Below, piece after piece: positions 52,689 through 64,000 of a stretch of DNA of 64,000 nt. The position numbers were made by a program, and so were the translations under genes. The stretch comes from Daldinia sp. FL1419 (lineage: Eukaryota > Ascomycota > Sordariomycetes > Xylariales > Hypoxylaceae), in assembly GCA_025201765.1 (NCBI GenBank), contig MU623384.1, forward strand, positions 1 through 64,000. The letters are read 5' to 3'. The notes under the pieces were generated by a model. It made no database searches, was not told the DNA's origin, and was given only the letters and a program-made list of their open reading frames with translations. The stretch's first letter is position 1; every line of letters begins with the position of its first letter.

Positions 52689-52722
52689 ATTACGTTTTTC
52701 CCTACCAGGAAAGCAGGGAAAG

Positions 52723-54063
52723 ATGGAGACCTATCGCGGTTACGTGCGAACCCCGGCGGATGCAATTAAGCTCTTCGAAGCTTGCAGGTTGGGTTTACTA
52801 CCTCGAGTACAGAGACGATTATCAGAGAAAGAACGACAGTCCATCACATCTGGTTCAGTTTTCGTGTGGGACGAGAGGGAAGCCGGCATGCGCAGGTGGA
52901 CAGATGGAAAATCCTGGAGTGCAAGTAGGGTTTCAGGCAGCTTCCTCACGTACAGGGAGATGGAAGGTAAACGAGGGACCACGTTTGGCACAACACGACG
53001 AAGTAACGGAAGGACACCTGATAGCGGTCGACTTAGCGAGGAAGACCAGGACGGCGAGCCCGAAGGTTATAGGTACAAAGCGGATGGTCTCATGAAACAA
53101 TCGTTCAGTATAACGACGTCGCAAGGACAGCACCTTCACCTAATCTCATATTATTCCCGACCTCACGCTGGAGCCGGCGATTTGCTTCAACCGACTACAG
53201 ACCCCCAACTCAGGCATATCGTCCCTCTGAAGGGCATGTATCCCGAATCGAGCCTCCACGAAACGAACCCCCCTGCGTTAACGAGAGGTCCTATGCCGTC
53301 ATACACCACTCACAATAGCAATATCGACCAGACGCACTATAATAATTACCCAGGCACCTGGAATCCGCAGCCATGGCAAGGTCAATGGCCGCCCTCGCCT
53401 AACCATACCCCACCCTTTGGGAAATTGACACCAGAGATGAAGCCTCAGGCCCGGCGACACCCACAACAACCCGTTCAGAGGCCCCCTCAATTGCCTCCAC
53501 TACCACCAACCTCAACGCCTTCCGTGCAGGCTCCCATCTATCCCAAAAGCCTTACTTACGAGAGTGACCGACTACCTCCACCTGCTCTGGCCAGACCTTA
53601 CCCGGTGCCTGGGCGTGCGCCGAGCCTATCCCCGCAGTCCCAACAGCTTCAAATCCAAGCTGCCCAAGCTGCCCAAGCCGCGAAAGCTGTCCAGGCTGTC
53701 CAGGCTGTTATAGACCCTCGGCTATCGGCAACAAGCGCACGCAATCCTCAAGGGCCACTCCCTGCTATTCCTGCAGCTTCTCGAGGCCTGACGCCCCCAA
53801 GAAATCATTCTGTGTCCCCGCCGAGGCAAATAGCCTTGGAGAATATCAACGGGAACGCAAATAAGGCCAGCTTGTCTGCGCTTCTCAACCGGACACCGGC
53901 GAACTCAGAACCGAATAGTGCAAACCCGGGCAGCAATAATAGCGCGGGCAGTTCGCCTCGAGCTCTTCCATCGGGAGCATCCGGTGTACCGGCTACGACG
54001 GATATGTTTAGAGGGGAGGATAATCGAGCAATTCAGTCTCTTAATCGCAAATTCTATCTCTAA
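52723..54063 (+). CDS. pac2: Gti1/Pac2 family (WOPR domain) transcription regulator, Pac2 type
   Basis: The gene encodes a WOPR-domain DNA-binding regulator of 446 residues in a single exon. Relatives include Pac2 and Gti1 of fission yeast, Wor1 of Candida and Ryp1/Sge1 of filamentous fungi, which control development, morphology or virulence programmes. The N-terminal ~180 residues hold the two WOPR halves. Signature segments are TPADAIKLFEACRLGLLPRV, the block RRWTDGKSWSASRV at 57-70 and FLTYREMEGKRG. After a variable loop comes the second half (QSFSITTSQGQHLHLISYYS). This sequence is of the Pac2 subtype rather than the Ryp1/Sge1 subtype. The C-terminal part is Pro/Gln/Ser-rich, with an Ala/Gln/Val repeat near 310-330. 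I start at 52723 because it is the only in-frame ATG that opens the conserved domain. The frame upstream is open but not conserved and is pyrimidine-rich leader. Confidence 0.95.
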   Translation: METYRGYVRTPADAIKLFEACRLGLLPRVQRRLSEKERQSITSGSVFVWDEREAGMRRWTDGKSWSASRVSGSFLTYREMEGKRGTTFGTTRRSNGRTPDSGRLSEEDQDGEPEGYRYKADGLMKQSFSITTSQGQHLHLISYYSRPHAGAGDLLQPTTDPQLRHIVPLKGMYPESSLHETNPPALTRGPMPSYTTHNSNIDQTHYNNYPGTWNPQPWQGQWPPSPNHTPPFGKLTPEMKPQARRHPQQPVQRPPQLPPLPPTSTPSVQAPIYPKSLTYESDRLPPPALARPYPVPGRAPSLSPQSQQLQIQAAQAAQAAKAVQAVQAVIDPRLSATSARNPQGPLPAIPAASRGLTPPRNHSVSPPRQIALENINGNANKASLSALLNRTPANSEPNSANPGSNNSAGSSPRALPSGASGVPATTDMFRGEDNRAIQSLNRKFYL

Positions 54064-54377
54064 GGACTCACGGGGACTTGACAGGGGGGAATGTAGCTGG
54101 CATCGATCAGGCGTTCAAAAATTGCATTCAAAGCGAGGTGATATTCCCAGTCATTTTTTTGGCACGAGTTATTTCTACAGTCTACAATCTACTAGACACT
54201 CTCAGCGGGTCGGAGTTAAAAGGTTCAGCTTTCACGACGGTCATGACAGAGCGCAAGGACTCTCTCCATATTAATTTTATGCGCTCCGTAAGCAGCTTAT
54301 TAGTCGCGTACAACAGAGCATGGACGCCCTCCTGGGCCAGGTATATTCCATGAAGCCTCGGGGCATAAACATACGCG

Positions 54378-54398
54378 CACACACACACACACACACAC
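54378..54398. repeat. CA dinucleotide microsatellite
   Basis: An uninterrupted CA run of about ten units lies roughly 315 bases after the Pac2-type stop codon, possibly within its 3' untranslated region. Confidence 0.95.
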
Positions 54399-54698
54399 CA
54401 GGTTTAAGATTAGGAGGGTGAAGAGTAGATAGGTTAGCGACGCGATAATCGATATCATGGAATCAATATTTTAGCTCTGTATTGTTTACCGCTGATTATT
54501 TTTTGATTATTTTTTTTTTCCGCATCCACCTCGTACGTAAGTTGGTGTTTGAAATCCAGTCTTCGCCGAGGCTAGGGGGAGAGGAACTGCAGGGATTTGA
54601 GATCGGCATGGTAGACACGATGTGCCCCTGTAACGCATCCCGTTTATTCTTACCTGGATTTATGTGCCCGCTTACAATTTGTACGTATGTACGATAAC

Positions 54699-54736
54699 CC
54701 ATGCAACCATGCAGCCATGCAGCCATGCAATCATGC
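54699..54736. repeat. 8-base tandem repeat, about 4.75 copies
   Basis: Units CCATGCAA, CCATGCAG, CCATGCAG and CCATGCAA are followed by TCATGC. It is non-coding. Confidence 0.9.
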
Positions 54737-57700
54737 CTACTGCCCATGAGATTACATAGACAAGGTTAAACAAGGTTAGGAAACTCAAACTCAAAGTTGA
54801 CTGTTTTCTTTACTGATCGGGTGTAGCGTACACGCACATGCATATGCATAATTCAAACCTTAGGTATTAAGGTAGGCACGCTATTGAATGACCATTTATT
54901 AGGTAGTGTAACGAGCAATAGCTATTAGCTACCTACATAGTAGGTCAATGCATATAGCTTTATTATTAGACCGACACCTACTACGCAGCAGCGTATTATA
55001 CGCTTGTTTTAACCACATAACTATAAGCATTCGATACAATACGCAACATGCAACGTACAACATACGCGTAACCATTCATAAATTGCCCTATAGATCCGTA
55101 CGTAAACTACCTAGGTACCTACCTTCTATTCCAACCTGGGTTAGGTACCTTGGAGGATATGCTTACTAGCAAGATATTCTTCGGCCGCCGGCTCGACTTG
55201 GAAAAAGACGCGCTTTTCTCTTACTGGTACGGAGCAGTCATCAGGCCATGCTCGTGCTGTAATTGTATGATATCCGCGACGTATTTCGCACGTATTACCA
55301 AACTTCTTCGCAGTTCCCGCGACACTAAGTTCCTTTTTGGCACGGACGGACGGGACAGCGGGGGTCCCCAAAAAAATAAAAAATAAAAAATTCTTTTTGT
55401 TTGAGGAGTGGACTTGAAGCGTTTTGTTTCATTTTCTTCTTCAGATGTTCCATTTTCGTTGGCAGGTTGCTTTAAGGTACATTATCGTAGGTACCTCGAC
55501 CGGGTTGATGGGGGAGGTACATGCCTACTATGTACATAGGTACCTTGGCTTACTTTTAGCGATACTTGTAACTTTGGTTCGCCCCACAATCGAGACAGAA
55601 CTTAAAACCAACAATGTGGGTAAATACCGTTGGATGTAACGATGTAGTAACGATATATAACGGGTCTAAAGACGTTCCAGAATACCTTATCTTAGGTAAG
55701 GTTATTTTGTTAATTTTCCAACGCTGGCAGTTCGAAACACTCTGCTATCTCAATAGGGTCATATATCCCGTTCACCCCACCACCACTCGCTACCACGCGG
55801 TAACTAATGACTAAAAAACAGGCAGGGATCGTGTAGCTTTATTGGCTTTTCTAATTCGACCCAGCCAATGGGTTTCCCACCCCTTAACTTTAGATTTCGA
55901 GAAGGTTAAGCTTAGCGCTTGCCGATCAACGGTGATGACGTTAGGTCCTCGTGTGACCCAACAAACGCTTACACATTTTTAGCGTATGTACAACCTTTAG
56001 TTATGTAGAATAGATAGATTAAATATATAAGGTTTATAAGAGGATCTCGTGTTACAAATATGTATACTTACCTACATTCAGGTACATAATATAAAGTATT
56101 TATTTCTAATGCAACCTTAAAATACAACCAACGAAGTAACGATTAAGTTTAGCTCCGCCGCCCCTTTGGAGCCAAAAACTTCACTGGGAATAAACCTAAC
56201 GGCATACCTTTTTTTTTTCCTTTCTTAATTCCGGAATTGGCACGGTCCTTTAATAATCTCGTATCGTACAAGGAACTTTTTTTTTCCTCAGTGATCTACC
56301 CTAAGCACACGTGTAATAACTAACAATCTCCGATAGGCATCTCCGGGGGACCGCCCAGGTTAAGGATATTAGGAATCATGGGGATCCCTTGGCCAAGTCT
56401 TTTTTTTTCCCACGTGTGATTACATGCAGTACACCGCGCAGATAGCACTATTTCACGTGACGCGAAGGAAGCAAACCAGATCGCGTTGTCAGTGTAATAT
56501 ACAACAACACTACTTACACGTGAAATGACAATGTGTAAGTATGGTTGTTTGCTGTAGACAATAAACAAGAAAGAAAAAAAATTTGCAGCGCTTAGATAAT
56601 TCACTCTAATTTGTATAACTATACTAACCGTAGTATATTATGATGGGCCTTGTTCAAATTGATTTAACCCCCAATTATCCACAACTCGGGTACACAATAA
56701 AGTGGCCCAGACACATGAAGCATAAATCAATAATGTTAACAACCTGCCATTACCTAAACGATAGGACCTGTCAAGTGACAATAAAAAAGGAGGCTGGAAA
56801 GTCAAGGCAGTACGCATGTAGTGTATGTACAAGCAAACACGTCGACAAGGGTTCGCGATCCATCGCGCTATGGGTTCAAATAGCGCAACGCGGACGTATA
56901 ATTTATACAAACCTCGATAGATTTCGTTCCCGAGTAGGAAAATATACGACATGTGCAAGAGTTATCAATCTGAGATCCACTAATAAGCCTCACTGCTTCG
57001 TATACTAGTATTACTCTGGATTCGGAAGGCCCAGACTAACAGCTCTCCGTCGGATCCACCATTTCGCTATTACGTGTGTATCCGTTTAAGGAAATAATGA
57101 TGAGAAGTGCTGGCGCGCACGATTATAACATCGGTAGCTATAGAGACCTACGTTATAGTGAAATTATAGCCTATTTATTACAAGAGCGGACAACGCCCTC
57201 ATTAAGCAGAACGCACACCCCGAGTCGATCTGCTAAGATGAGATGGGAGTCATAGAATGTCCGCACAATTCAATATGTGTAATAGTTATTAGGAGTTATT
57301 AGGAGCTAAAAGGGGAAGGGAAGCCTCTCTTTACTGTGAGACTCTAGCTGCGGTCTTGAACAGGATCCCATCCATTGGTATCAACGCGCAGCACTCATCT
57401 AAACAAAACTAATGGCTTTATCAACGTTAGTCAAGACCTGTCAAGTATTCAAGAATAGTCGTAGTTATACGATTACCCAACCAAGTATGAAATGTAGCTA
57501 CCTATCCCCTACAAGACCCATGCGACGATTTACCTCTTTATTCTATTGCTAGGTACCTATTTAACAACGAACATGATGTATTCAACTATTCTATATTTCT
57601 TACCCGGAGTCGACAGCCTCCCTAATTTTACGGCATACCTAGAAAGTAGTATCGTTAAACTGCCAGCCACCACACATAACTCCTTATATAAACGTTGTCC

Positions 57701-59546
57701 TCCAAGGGTCTCAGTATACAATCATGCCTTTCTGCGTATATCTTATTCCCGAGCTCCTCTTATAGAACCCGGCAAAGATCATACCTAACCCAGATCGTCT
57801 AATACGCCCGGATTCCTATAGACTTATCTATAAATACCGAAGGAAGTTATTCAGAAGCTAAAAACCAGTCGAGACGGTATACAACCCCTCGCAGAACGCA
57901 GGCAACAGCAATGTTCCAGATAACTAACCATAAATCCTTTACTTTATACTTATCGTCGCTGATCCACATAGTCAGGTTAGGGCTCGTAAGACGACTTTGG
58001 TATTCCCACGCCTCTCAGTCTACCCCGTAACGCAGCCCACGCGACGTTACTACGTCCGTCCACATCAATCAGCCAAGCCAACAGCCCTAGGTAGTAGTTG
58101 ATTCAGCTTAATTGCAGCCAAGCCCCTAACAGGACCGAACCAAAAAGCCGGAATCAAACCCAGCGTATACCACACCGCGCGCCAGCTTAGCTACACTACC
58201 TAGTTCGTGATATCGTGCAATTCACCTCCTAAAGGAAACGCGATGGATGAGATGGCCCAATTCTCCCTGGCATCACCATTCCTATTCTAGGCAAGTTTTG
58301 CGAGCGCGCGCGTGCCGTGCAATCGACCCTTGCGTATCTAGCTGTGTCATCTAAAGGATCCTAGGTCACCAGAGCCCGCCTCATGGGTGTCCCCGCCTTG
58401 TTCCTGCGAAGCTTAAACAGAGCCGCGAAGGATTGCGTAGGGGTGCGTGGATGCGAATGCAGAGATTATCACTAAGAATTGCCTTGTGACCGGGCAGACT
58501 TTTGTTCGATGTCTCGTGATTTTTTTTTTTTTCCCGCGCTGGATGCAATGTCCTGATTTGCTTTCGTCTTGGTTGTCGAGTATAATTTATCGATGGATGT
58601 ACTTGATTGTTATCAAGTAGCATGCTGAATACCTATAGAGTACAACTTCGTAGTAAATCCAAAAATCATACTCTAGTATTTCCTATGTTTCTAACCGTAG
58701 AAATAAATGAGTCGTACGTACAAGTTCTGAACTTCAAATAATCCCAAGAGACGAATAGCATATCTGTTGAAATAAAGATCGATTACAGTCGTAACTTATA
58801 ATTGGCAACGGCATGTTCTATTGATATTTTGGCATATATCATATCATATTATGAAGATACTAGGTGTAGTAAATATTTGTTGGCTCAACAAAAAGCATAC
58901 ATGGTAGAATATATATGCACTATTATGCAAAATTAAATATTAACCTATAGTAATTATTGTGTTTACGAACTTGTGACCGCATTTTGAACTGAGTATCGTG
59001 GATTAAAATTCTGAGCGGTGAAAACTCGCTGCTGCCTGGGTAGTCAAGACACACCATCTCTGAGACAAGGCTCCGATGATATCTTCAAGGGAACAATGAC
59101 TCAAACGCTGGGCTGCGTTTCGGCGCCGTACTGGTTTCCTTTATTTAGGGTAATGTGGATTCAAAGCTATAAGTAATGAATAATACATCTAAGGTTTCAC
59201 GATCTTAACATTGGCATAGATATAATTATTTAGGTAATGGACTTGAAATTTTAAACTTGTCGTGAACTGCAGAAGAAATTAACCAAATATATGTATACTA
59301 TCTGGCTTCCTGAGACTGAGTGATTGGCTTGCGGTGAGTAAACCTTCATAGACAGACGCAATAGAAGCTACCACTCATGTCACATAAAATATATACTAAA
59401 CGGGGCATGAGTAAATTCATTGCGACGGATCGTAGCTCGTTTCTTGTGTTATTTAGCTCCTAGGTAACGCTAGAAAGGAGGCTTTAGAAATGGGAACGGT
59501 GCATCTGAATAATACCCGCCATATGCCGGATGACGGGCTTTGTAGC

Positions 59547-60796
59547 TCAACCCAAACATTGTCTGTTATAATAATTGTAGTCGAGGGCGTCAAGGACGCC
59601 GGCTAAGTGGACTACGGTAGCTAAGACAACCAGGATATGGAAGATCTGATGTGATGATCCATATATATCGAACAACCCCGGGCTAATACTTTCGGGGAAC
59701 CTTGTCTGTTTGATCCAACATGGCCTAATTAGCGATCCGGATAATCTTTTTCGTGAGAACGCCTGGATTGAGGGGGAAGGGTTGTTTTAAAAGGGATGTG
59801 ATATTGTACAATAGATATACGAAGGCCAACGATTGACTTACACCATACACAATGGCCCCAAGGAGAAACAAACCTCCTTCAGCTAGATAGTAAGGTAGGC
59901 CAGACTGTTTCATCATCTGTGCGAAGCCGAACATAGTGATCCCATGGATGATAGGGGCCAACCCAGATAATCCCGTACATACGAACGTGAGCAGACGTAA
60001 AGTGCGCCATTTTGGGCCCTGGAATGCTGGCGCCAACACGATTATGATAGATATTGCAGCAAGAGACCCGATCTGTGAAGCAGTACAGACGACTTGTCAG
60101 TTCAGTCCCGAATAAAGTCCGAGTCATATTGGGTGCGTGCTATCCGTTTATTTCCATTGGCCTAGGACCGATCGGAATCTTGATCTGAGCAGCAGCCTGA
60201 AAAGGGTTATTACTTGCCATAGACCAATAAATCTTTCTTTCCAGCGTCTCGCACCAAAAGCCGACGTAGACGCCGGAAATAAAAGAACCCAAAGTTAATA
60301 GAATGATACCGACGAAGTCGAGACGTAACCACAGAGCTTCAACTTCCCGTGAATGGCACATCAGTGTATGATAGATGCTGGAGAGGCCCAAACATGCCAT
60401 TGCAGAAACCAATAATGTTGCAAGAATGCCAGCATCATCGTTACCGCGGTGCTGAAGGTGCGGTAGTCCATAAGCGAGCCCACTGACGAGAAGTGCTACA
60501 GCTGGCACTAGATGCGTATAAATATTCACCGTCTCATTATGCAGATATAACCAACTCCCAAAACAGACACGCGCTGAGTGAGACACTGGTCGGTAACCTC
60601 TCCGGATATATGGGTTATCCTGGTACCAGTCTGGAATCTCATCGTATATAACTAAGGGATGACGGTGCTTTTCCTGCCCTGCCTCGTTTTGAGAGCTCCT
60701 CGTCAACGTTTCACTGCTGTCGAGGGTTGGCTGATACTTTTCGTCTGGTGTAGCAGACCAATCGGTATTAACTTCTACTAATGGTGGCGGCATCAT
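59547..60796 (-). CDS. PAQR/haemolysin-III family seven-helix membrane protein (Izh/adiponectin-receptor-like)
   Basis: The gene encodes a seven-transmembrane protein of the PAQR family. Yeast Izh proteins affect zinc, lipid and sterol homeostasis, and related receptors have a zinc-dependent ceramidase-like core. Exons 60796-60218, 60072-59842 and 59705-59547 are all in phase 0 and give 322 residues, normal for fungal members. The N-terminal ~70 residues are hydrophilic. Conserved elements are WLYLHNETVNIYTHL, the first metal site SSIYH (H143), LRLDFVGI, the motif TRFPESISPGLFDIYG and the second metal site SSHQIFH (H289, H293). Intron 1 (60073-60217) appears to use a GC donor (ATG|GCAAGT) with a CAG acceptor. 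Intron 2 (59706-59841) uses GTAAGT. The start is the first of two adjacent ATG codons; the frame upstream is open but has no ATG. Confidence 0.93.
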
Positions 60797-63700
60797 GATC
60801 TGTCTCTTCTTGAATATGTAATATAACCAAAAGCATGAAAGGGCGTCCACCCCTTACTATCTCGTTTCATATTTCTAGATCTTCATTTTTTTAGGGGGGA
60901 AATATTGCTAAATCATCTGATTTAACTTGTGCGGACCGAAAGGGCGGGGTCGACGATCATGGCTTGTTGTTTGCAATTTGCCAGCTTCGGCGAAGGGCCA
61001 GAAATTGGAAAATACCGGGGAATCTGGGACTGGAAATACCGTTATAATGATAAAATGCCTCAAGTTGTTGATAATCATGGGAATACCAACGATAATGACA
61101 TCATATGAAGTAGAGCGAAACCCCTTTTGAACTCACTGTGGGGCGTCACAACACTTGTTGGGTTTTCCGAAGACCTCGGATAGATGTGAAAGTGAAAAAT
61201 GGCTTAGAACTCCCATCGGCGTTGATCATACCTAGGATCTTATAAGCTTGCTTGCTTATCATGAACCATAGACCGTGAATGAAATTGAAACCTCCTGGGA
61301 CTTAATGTAACGACGTACGACATAAAAGTGAAATTTGATCGAAAGTGGCAAACGGAAATATTAGTAAAATATACGAATTGCGCAACGGCCCGCGAGAATT
61401 CTTGCTGTAAATGGGCTCGCAATCTAACATGACTATTGCTTGAAAGAAACCGAGAAGATAAAAATAAGAACTCAACTGACTTGGATAATAAATCCGCATC
61501 CGACTTACCTTAAAAGGGACTGCCATCTAGCTGAAACCCCCTATTTGGGTTATTGCTGGGTCAAGATCTTTCTAGATTCGATGCTCGCTTTGCCATCCAG
61601 GATTTCGACATAGGAACAGATCCTGTATTTGACGTTACCTAAGAATTATGTGGGCGCGACATAATCTTTGGATTCCTTATGGATATTGAACCATAAATCC
61701 GGTCTGATTGCACATAGGTGTTGGACTGTCTGATCCCGAGCACTCTATCTCCTGGAACACCTGTCATCTAATCTTCTCTGAAAACTTGAATCCCATCCCG
61801 ACCTGGAACTGTCGGAAATCAAAGTACAACCTAGGCTGTCGATGAGTTTTAAGCTGGAGAACGCTCGGGAAATGGCAAAACTGCAACTGGTAGTTAGATT
61901 CCCGCATCGCGTATTGTCGCGGATATACTTATACATTGGGATAATTCTGCTGCTGAGGATCAGTATACCAACTCGCGCTGTGTTCGTTACCGTTTAATGT
62001 ATTTGGTATCTAGATCACTCGATATTCTCCGACGTAGTCGAACCAATGATGCTAGGGCAAGATGATAACCATCATAGGAAGTTTAAGATGTAAGATCGTT
62101 ATATAGCTATCGTTGACAATTCGACATCCTTCCACAGCCGATAAGCCCGCCGTTCCACATTTGAAGCTTACTGAGGACGTTGTCGTGATATTAACACTCG
62201 CTACCGCCCGGTGGCATTACTTTAGCCCATGAGTCCAGAGGGAGGGCACTAGAAAATAGAGCCGAGTGAATAATTCCTGGAGATGAGAATTCCTGATCCA
62301 GCAGACCTTTGGAATGGAATGCTCGGAAGTTAGTCGCAAGGTTGAAAGTATGTCGTGGCCATGCCCGGTAGCTGAAGCGCTGGCAGATCAGATGGGTGAC
62401 GTGGACATCAGAATCGCGAATCATGACCCCACGCAATAATCTTCTGCATTGAATCCGTCAGGCACGAATCGAGATAACGACGGCCAGGTTACCAGATTCA
62501 TAGTGAGCCAGTATCAGTGCAGGAAAGGAACTAGAAGTCTATTCGCGCGGAGCACATGAAGCGGTTTCTCTTATAACCTCGACATAGCTGTTGGTAATGT
62601 GGCTCGTTATGACACGGCCGCGAATATGTATATGCAATTTAAAGAATTGAGTCGTAGTTGCTGAAATCGGCTCTGGATAATTTGGCGAAACGATGGATAT
62701 TAACCCCTTGATTGATAGAATGAGCACGAAAAGTAGCCTAGAAGCTTTACGCTGTTGCTGTTGTGAGATGCGTTGCTGGAAACTATTTTGTATAGTTTGG
62801 AATACGACATGAAATATCCCTTGTGTACTAGAACGCGTTTTTGACGCCGAAGAGCTGGTGAATTAGATATTGAAAATAATATTCGTACTTTCATAGATCA
62901 ACTAAAAAACATGTTAAGACCATAGGGATCAGCAGGAAACGGGTTTTCCGTGTTTCAATGTTGTGTAGTTTAAGTGGTGCAAGATATGCGGATAGCTTCA
63001 TGCTGTGAGAGGATCCGGGAAAGGTTACCAGCATAAAATCGCAGCTAAATCATATCGGCTTTCCTCGGAGTTGCAAGAAAAGCAATTTGAAATCAATTAT
63101 AACTTAAAGATAGCTGAGGAACTAAGGAATCACTCGAAAGGGGGCTTGGAAGCCAATGCATAGGTTATGAAGCCACCATGTTGAATGCGACCGAGAACAT
63201 CAAAATTCAAAATCGGTCCAAAGACAATCGAGGGGCTTCCAAAGACGATCCAAGATAGACCTGAGATTATACTAAAACACATTTTCTTCATTACCTGAAT
63301 CGGACTATTCTATAGAAGATCAATAAATGACTCAACTAATCGCCTGATTTAAAAATGTGTGGGAGGCAAGATTGAAGAAGAGAGAGAAGGGGAGAACGGA
63401 AAAGACAACGGGGGGAAGGGGGAAGGGGGGACGGTGGGAGGAGTGTGTGTGTGAGGGCTCGAGTTTCGTAGGCGCATGATTTGATCGAGGTGATGTTAAG
63501 AAGTGACAAGAAAAAAATAAAATAAAAATAACATTAAAAAAATTTAGGACGGGTACCTTTGGTAAATCGTGAGCTGTTGTTGGAGCTTCGGCCAATCAAA
63601 AAATTCGATAGTACGGATCAGCTTTATCAAACTGGGGAAAGATTCTGGGCGTTATGAGAGGTCCAAATCGGCGTCGAATCAGCCCTTCCAAGCTATTTGA

Positions 63701-64000
63701 GCTATTTCACTGGCTGCTGGAGGCTATGCAAGAAGTCCATCAGGCTGCGCGTTATTTACGTCTAAACCCGAAAGGGAAAGAGTTTAAAGGTTTCAGTAAG
63801 ATAATGCAACATCAAATGCTAAATACTATGTGAAGTAGGCAGGGAAGATAGAGTGCGATCGGATCCAAATATATGGGAGAAAGTGCGAATTACCTACCTC
63901 CATTGCTTACCTACATTACCTACCCTTGACTTGTTGGGCAATTTTTGTTATTAGGGTACCTTTGTACGGTATTTTATTTTAGTGCCCTGCGAATTTTAAA
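60797..64000. other. Intergenic region at the right edge
   Basis: No gene could be supported in these 3.2 kb. The first part is presumably the PAQR promoter. The rest has frequent stops in all frames and even composition. A G/A-rich block lies near 63370-63450, followed by an A-rich stretch around 63505-63545. ACCTACC-type units appear near 63892-63920. The right edge may include upstream DNA of a gene outside the window. Confidence 0.5.

Larger units (their letters stand above)
54064..59546. other. Gene-free region between convergent Pac2-type and PAQR genes
   Basis: About 5.5 kb downstream of both neighbours with no supportable gene. It contains a CA microsatellite at 54378-54398, an 8-base tandem repeat at 54699-54736 and a TACCTAGGTA motif at 55108-55117. 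Several T-rich runs lie at 56210-56290, and a T-run lies near 58520-58531. A decayed tRNA-like stretch on the minus strand at 58150-58193 is discussed separately. Open frames are short and featureless. Confidence 0.5.

Noticed and set aside
52547..53095. Open frame overlapping the start of the Pac2-type gene in another frame
   Set aside because: Its codons run through the pyrimidine leader and then out of frame across the conserved WOPR domain, so it is a shadow. It could act only as an upstream open frame.
1..64000. Biosynthetic gene cluster, mobile element or defence-type system
   Set aside because: The nine supported genes are unrelated housekeeping, regulatory or membrane functions. No synthase, transposase, NLR-like or toxin gene was recognised.

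Overview
The window is nuclear DNA of a filamentous ascomycete (Pezizomycotina). A Sordariomycete, perhaps of the Xylariales, is my best guess. The reasons are genes broken by short introns (54-145 bases in most genes, with GTAAGT-like donors, CTAAC/CTGAC-like branch sites and AG acceptors), the protein families present (fungal CP2, 2EXR, Gti1/Pac2, fungal PARG-like and LrgAB-like proteins), pyrimidine-rich promoters, and many copies of TAGGTACCTA-type palindromes between genes. The lineage below phylum level is inference.

Nine protein genes can be supported, and all nine could be assembled into complete reading frames. From left to right they are: a CP2/Grainyhead transcription factor (+, 5320-8204); an LrgA-LrgB fused membrane protein (-, 15093-16953); a 2EXR-domain protein (-, 17685-18956); CFT2, a subunit of the mRNA cleavage and polyadenylation factor (-, 21119-24036); SEC24, the COPII cargo adaptor (+, 25866-29140); a microbial/fungal-type PARG macrodomain protein (-, 32406-33574); mitochondrial asparaginyl-tRNA synthetase (+, 35202-36927); a Pac2-type WOPR transcription regulator (+, 52723-54063); and a PAQR/HlyIII seven-helix membrane protein (-, 59547-60796).

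The genes do not form an obvious pathway or cluster. They are mostly housekeeping functions (mRNA 3' ends, ER export, mitochondrial translation) plus two developmental regulators (CP2 and Pac2-type) and three less well understood families (LrgAB, PARG-like, PAQR). CFT2 and SEC24 are divergent with about 1.8 kb between them, as are the PARG-like gene and the asparaginyl-tRNA synthetase (1.6 kb). SEC24 and the PARG-like gene converge.

Gene density is low. Long stretches (1-5319, 8205-15092, 36928-52722, 54064-59546, 60797-64000) hold no gene I can support. They contain microsatellites, short minisatellites, small hairpins and the palindromic motif family. I found no intact transposon, rRNA, tRNA, CRISPR array or biosynthetic cluster, and no clearly new biological system. 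The best leads are the altered PARG signature with its His/Ser-rich tail, the LrgA-LrgB fusion, a start-codon-only first exon, a GC-AG intron, and the very long gene-free region upstream of the WOPR regulator.
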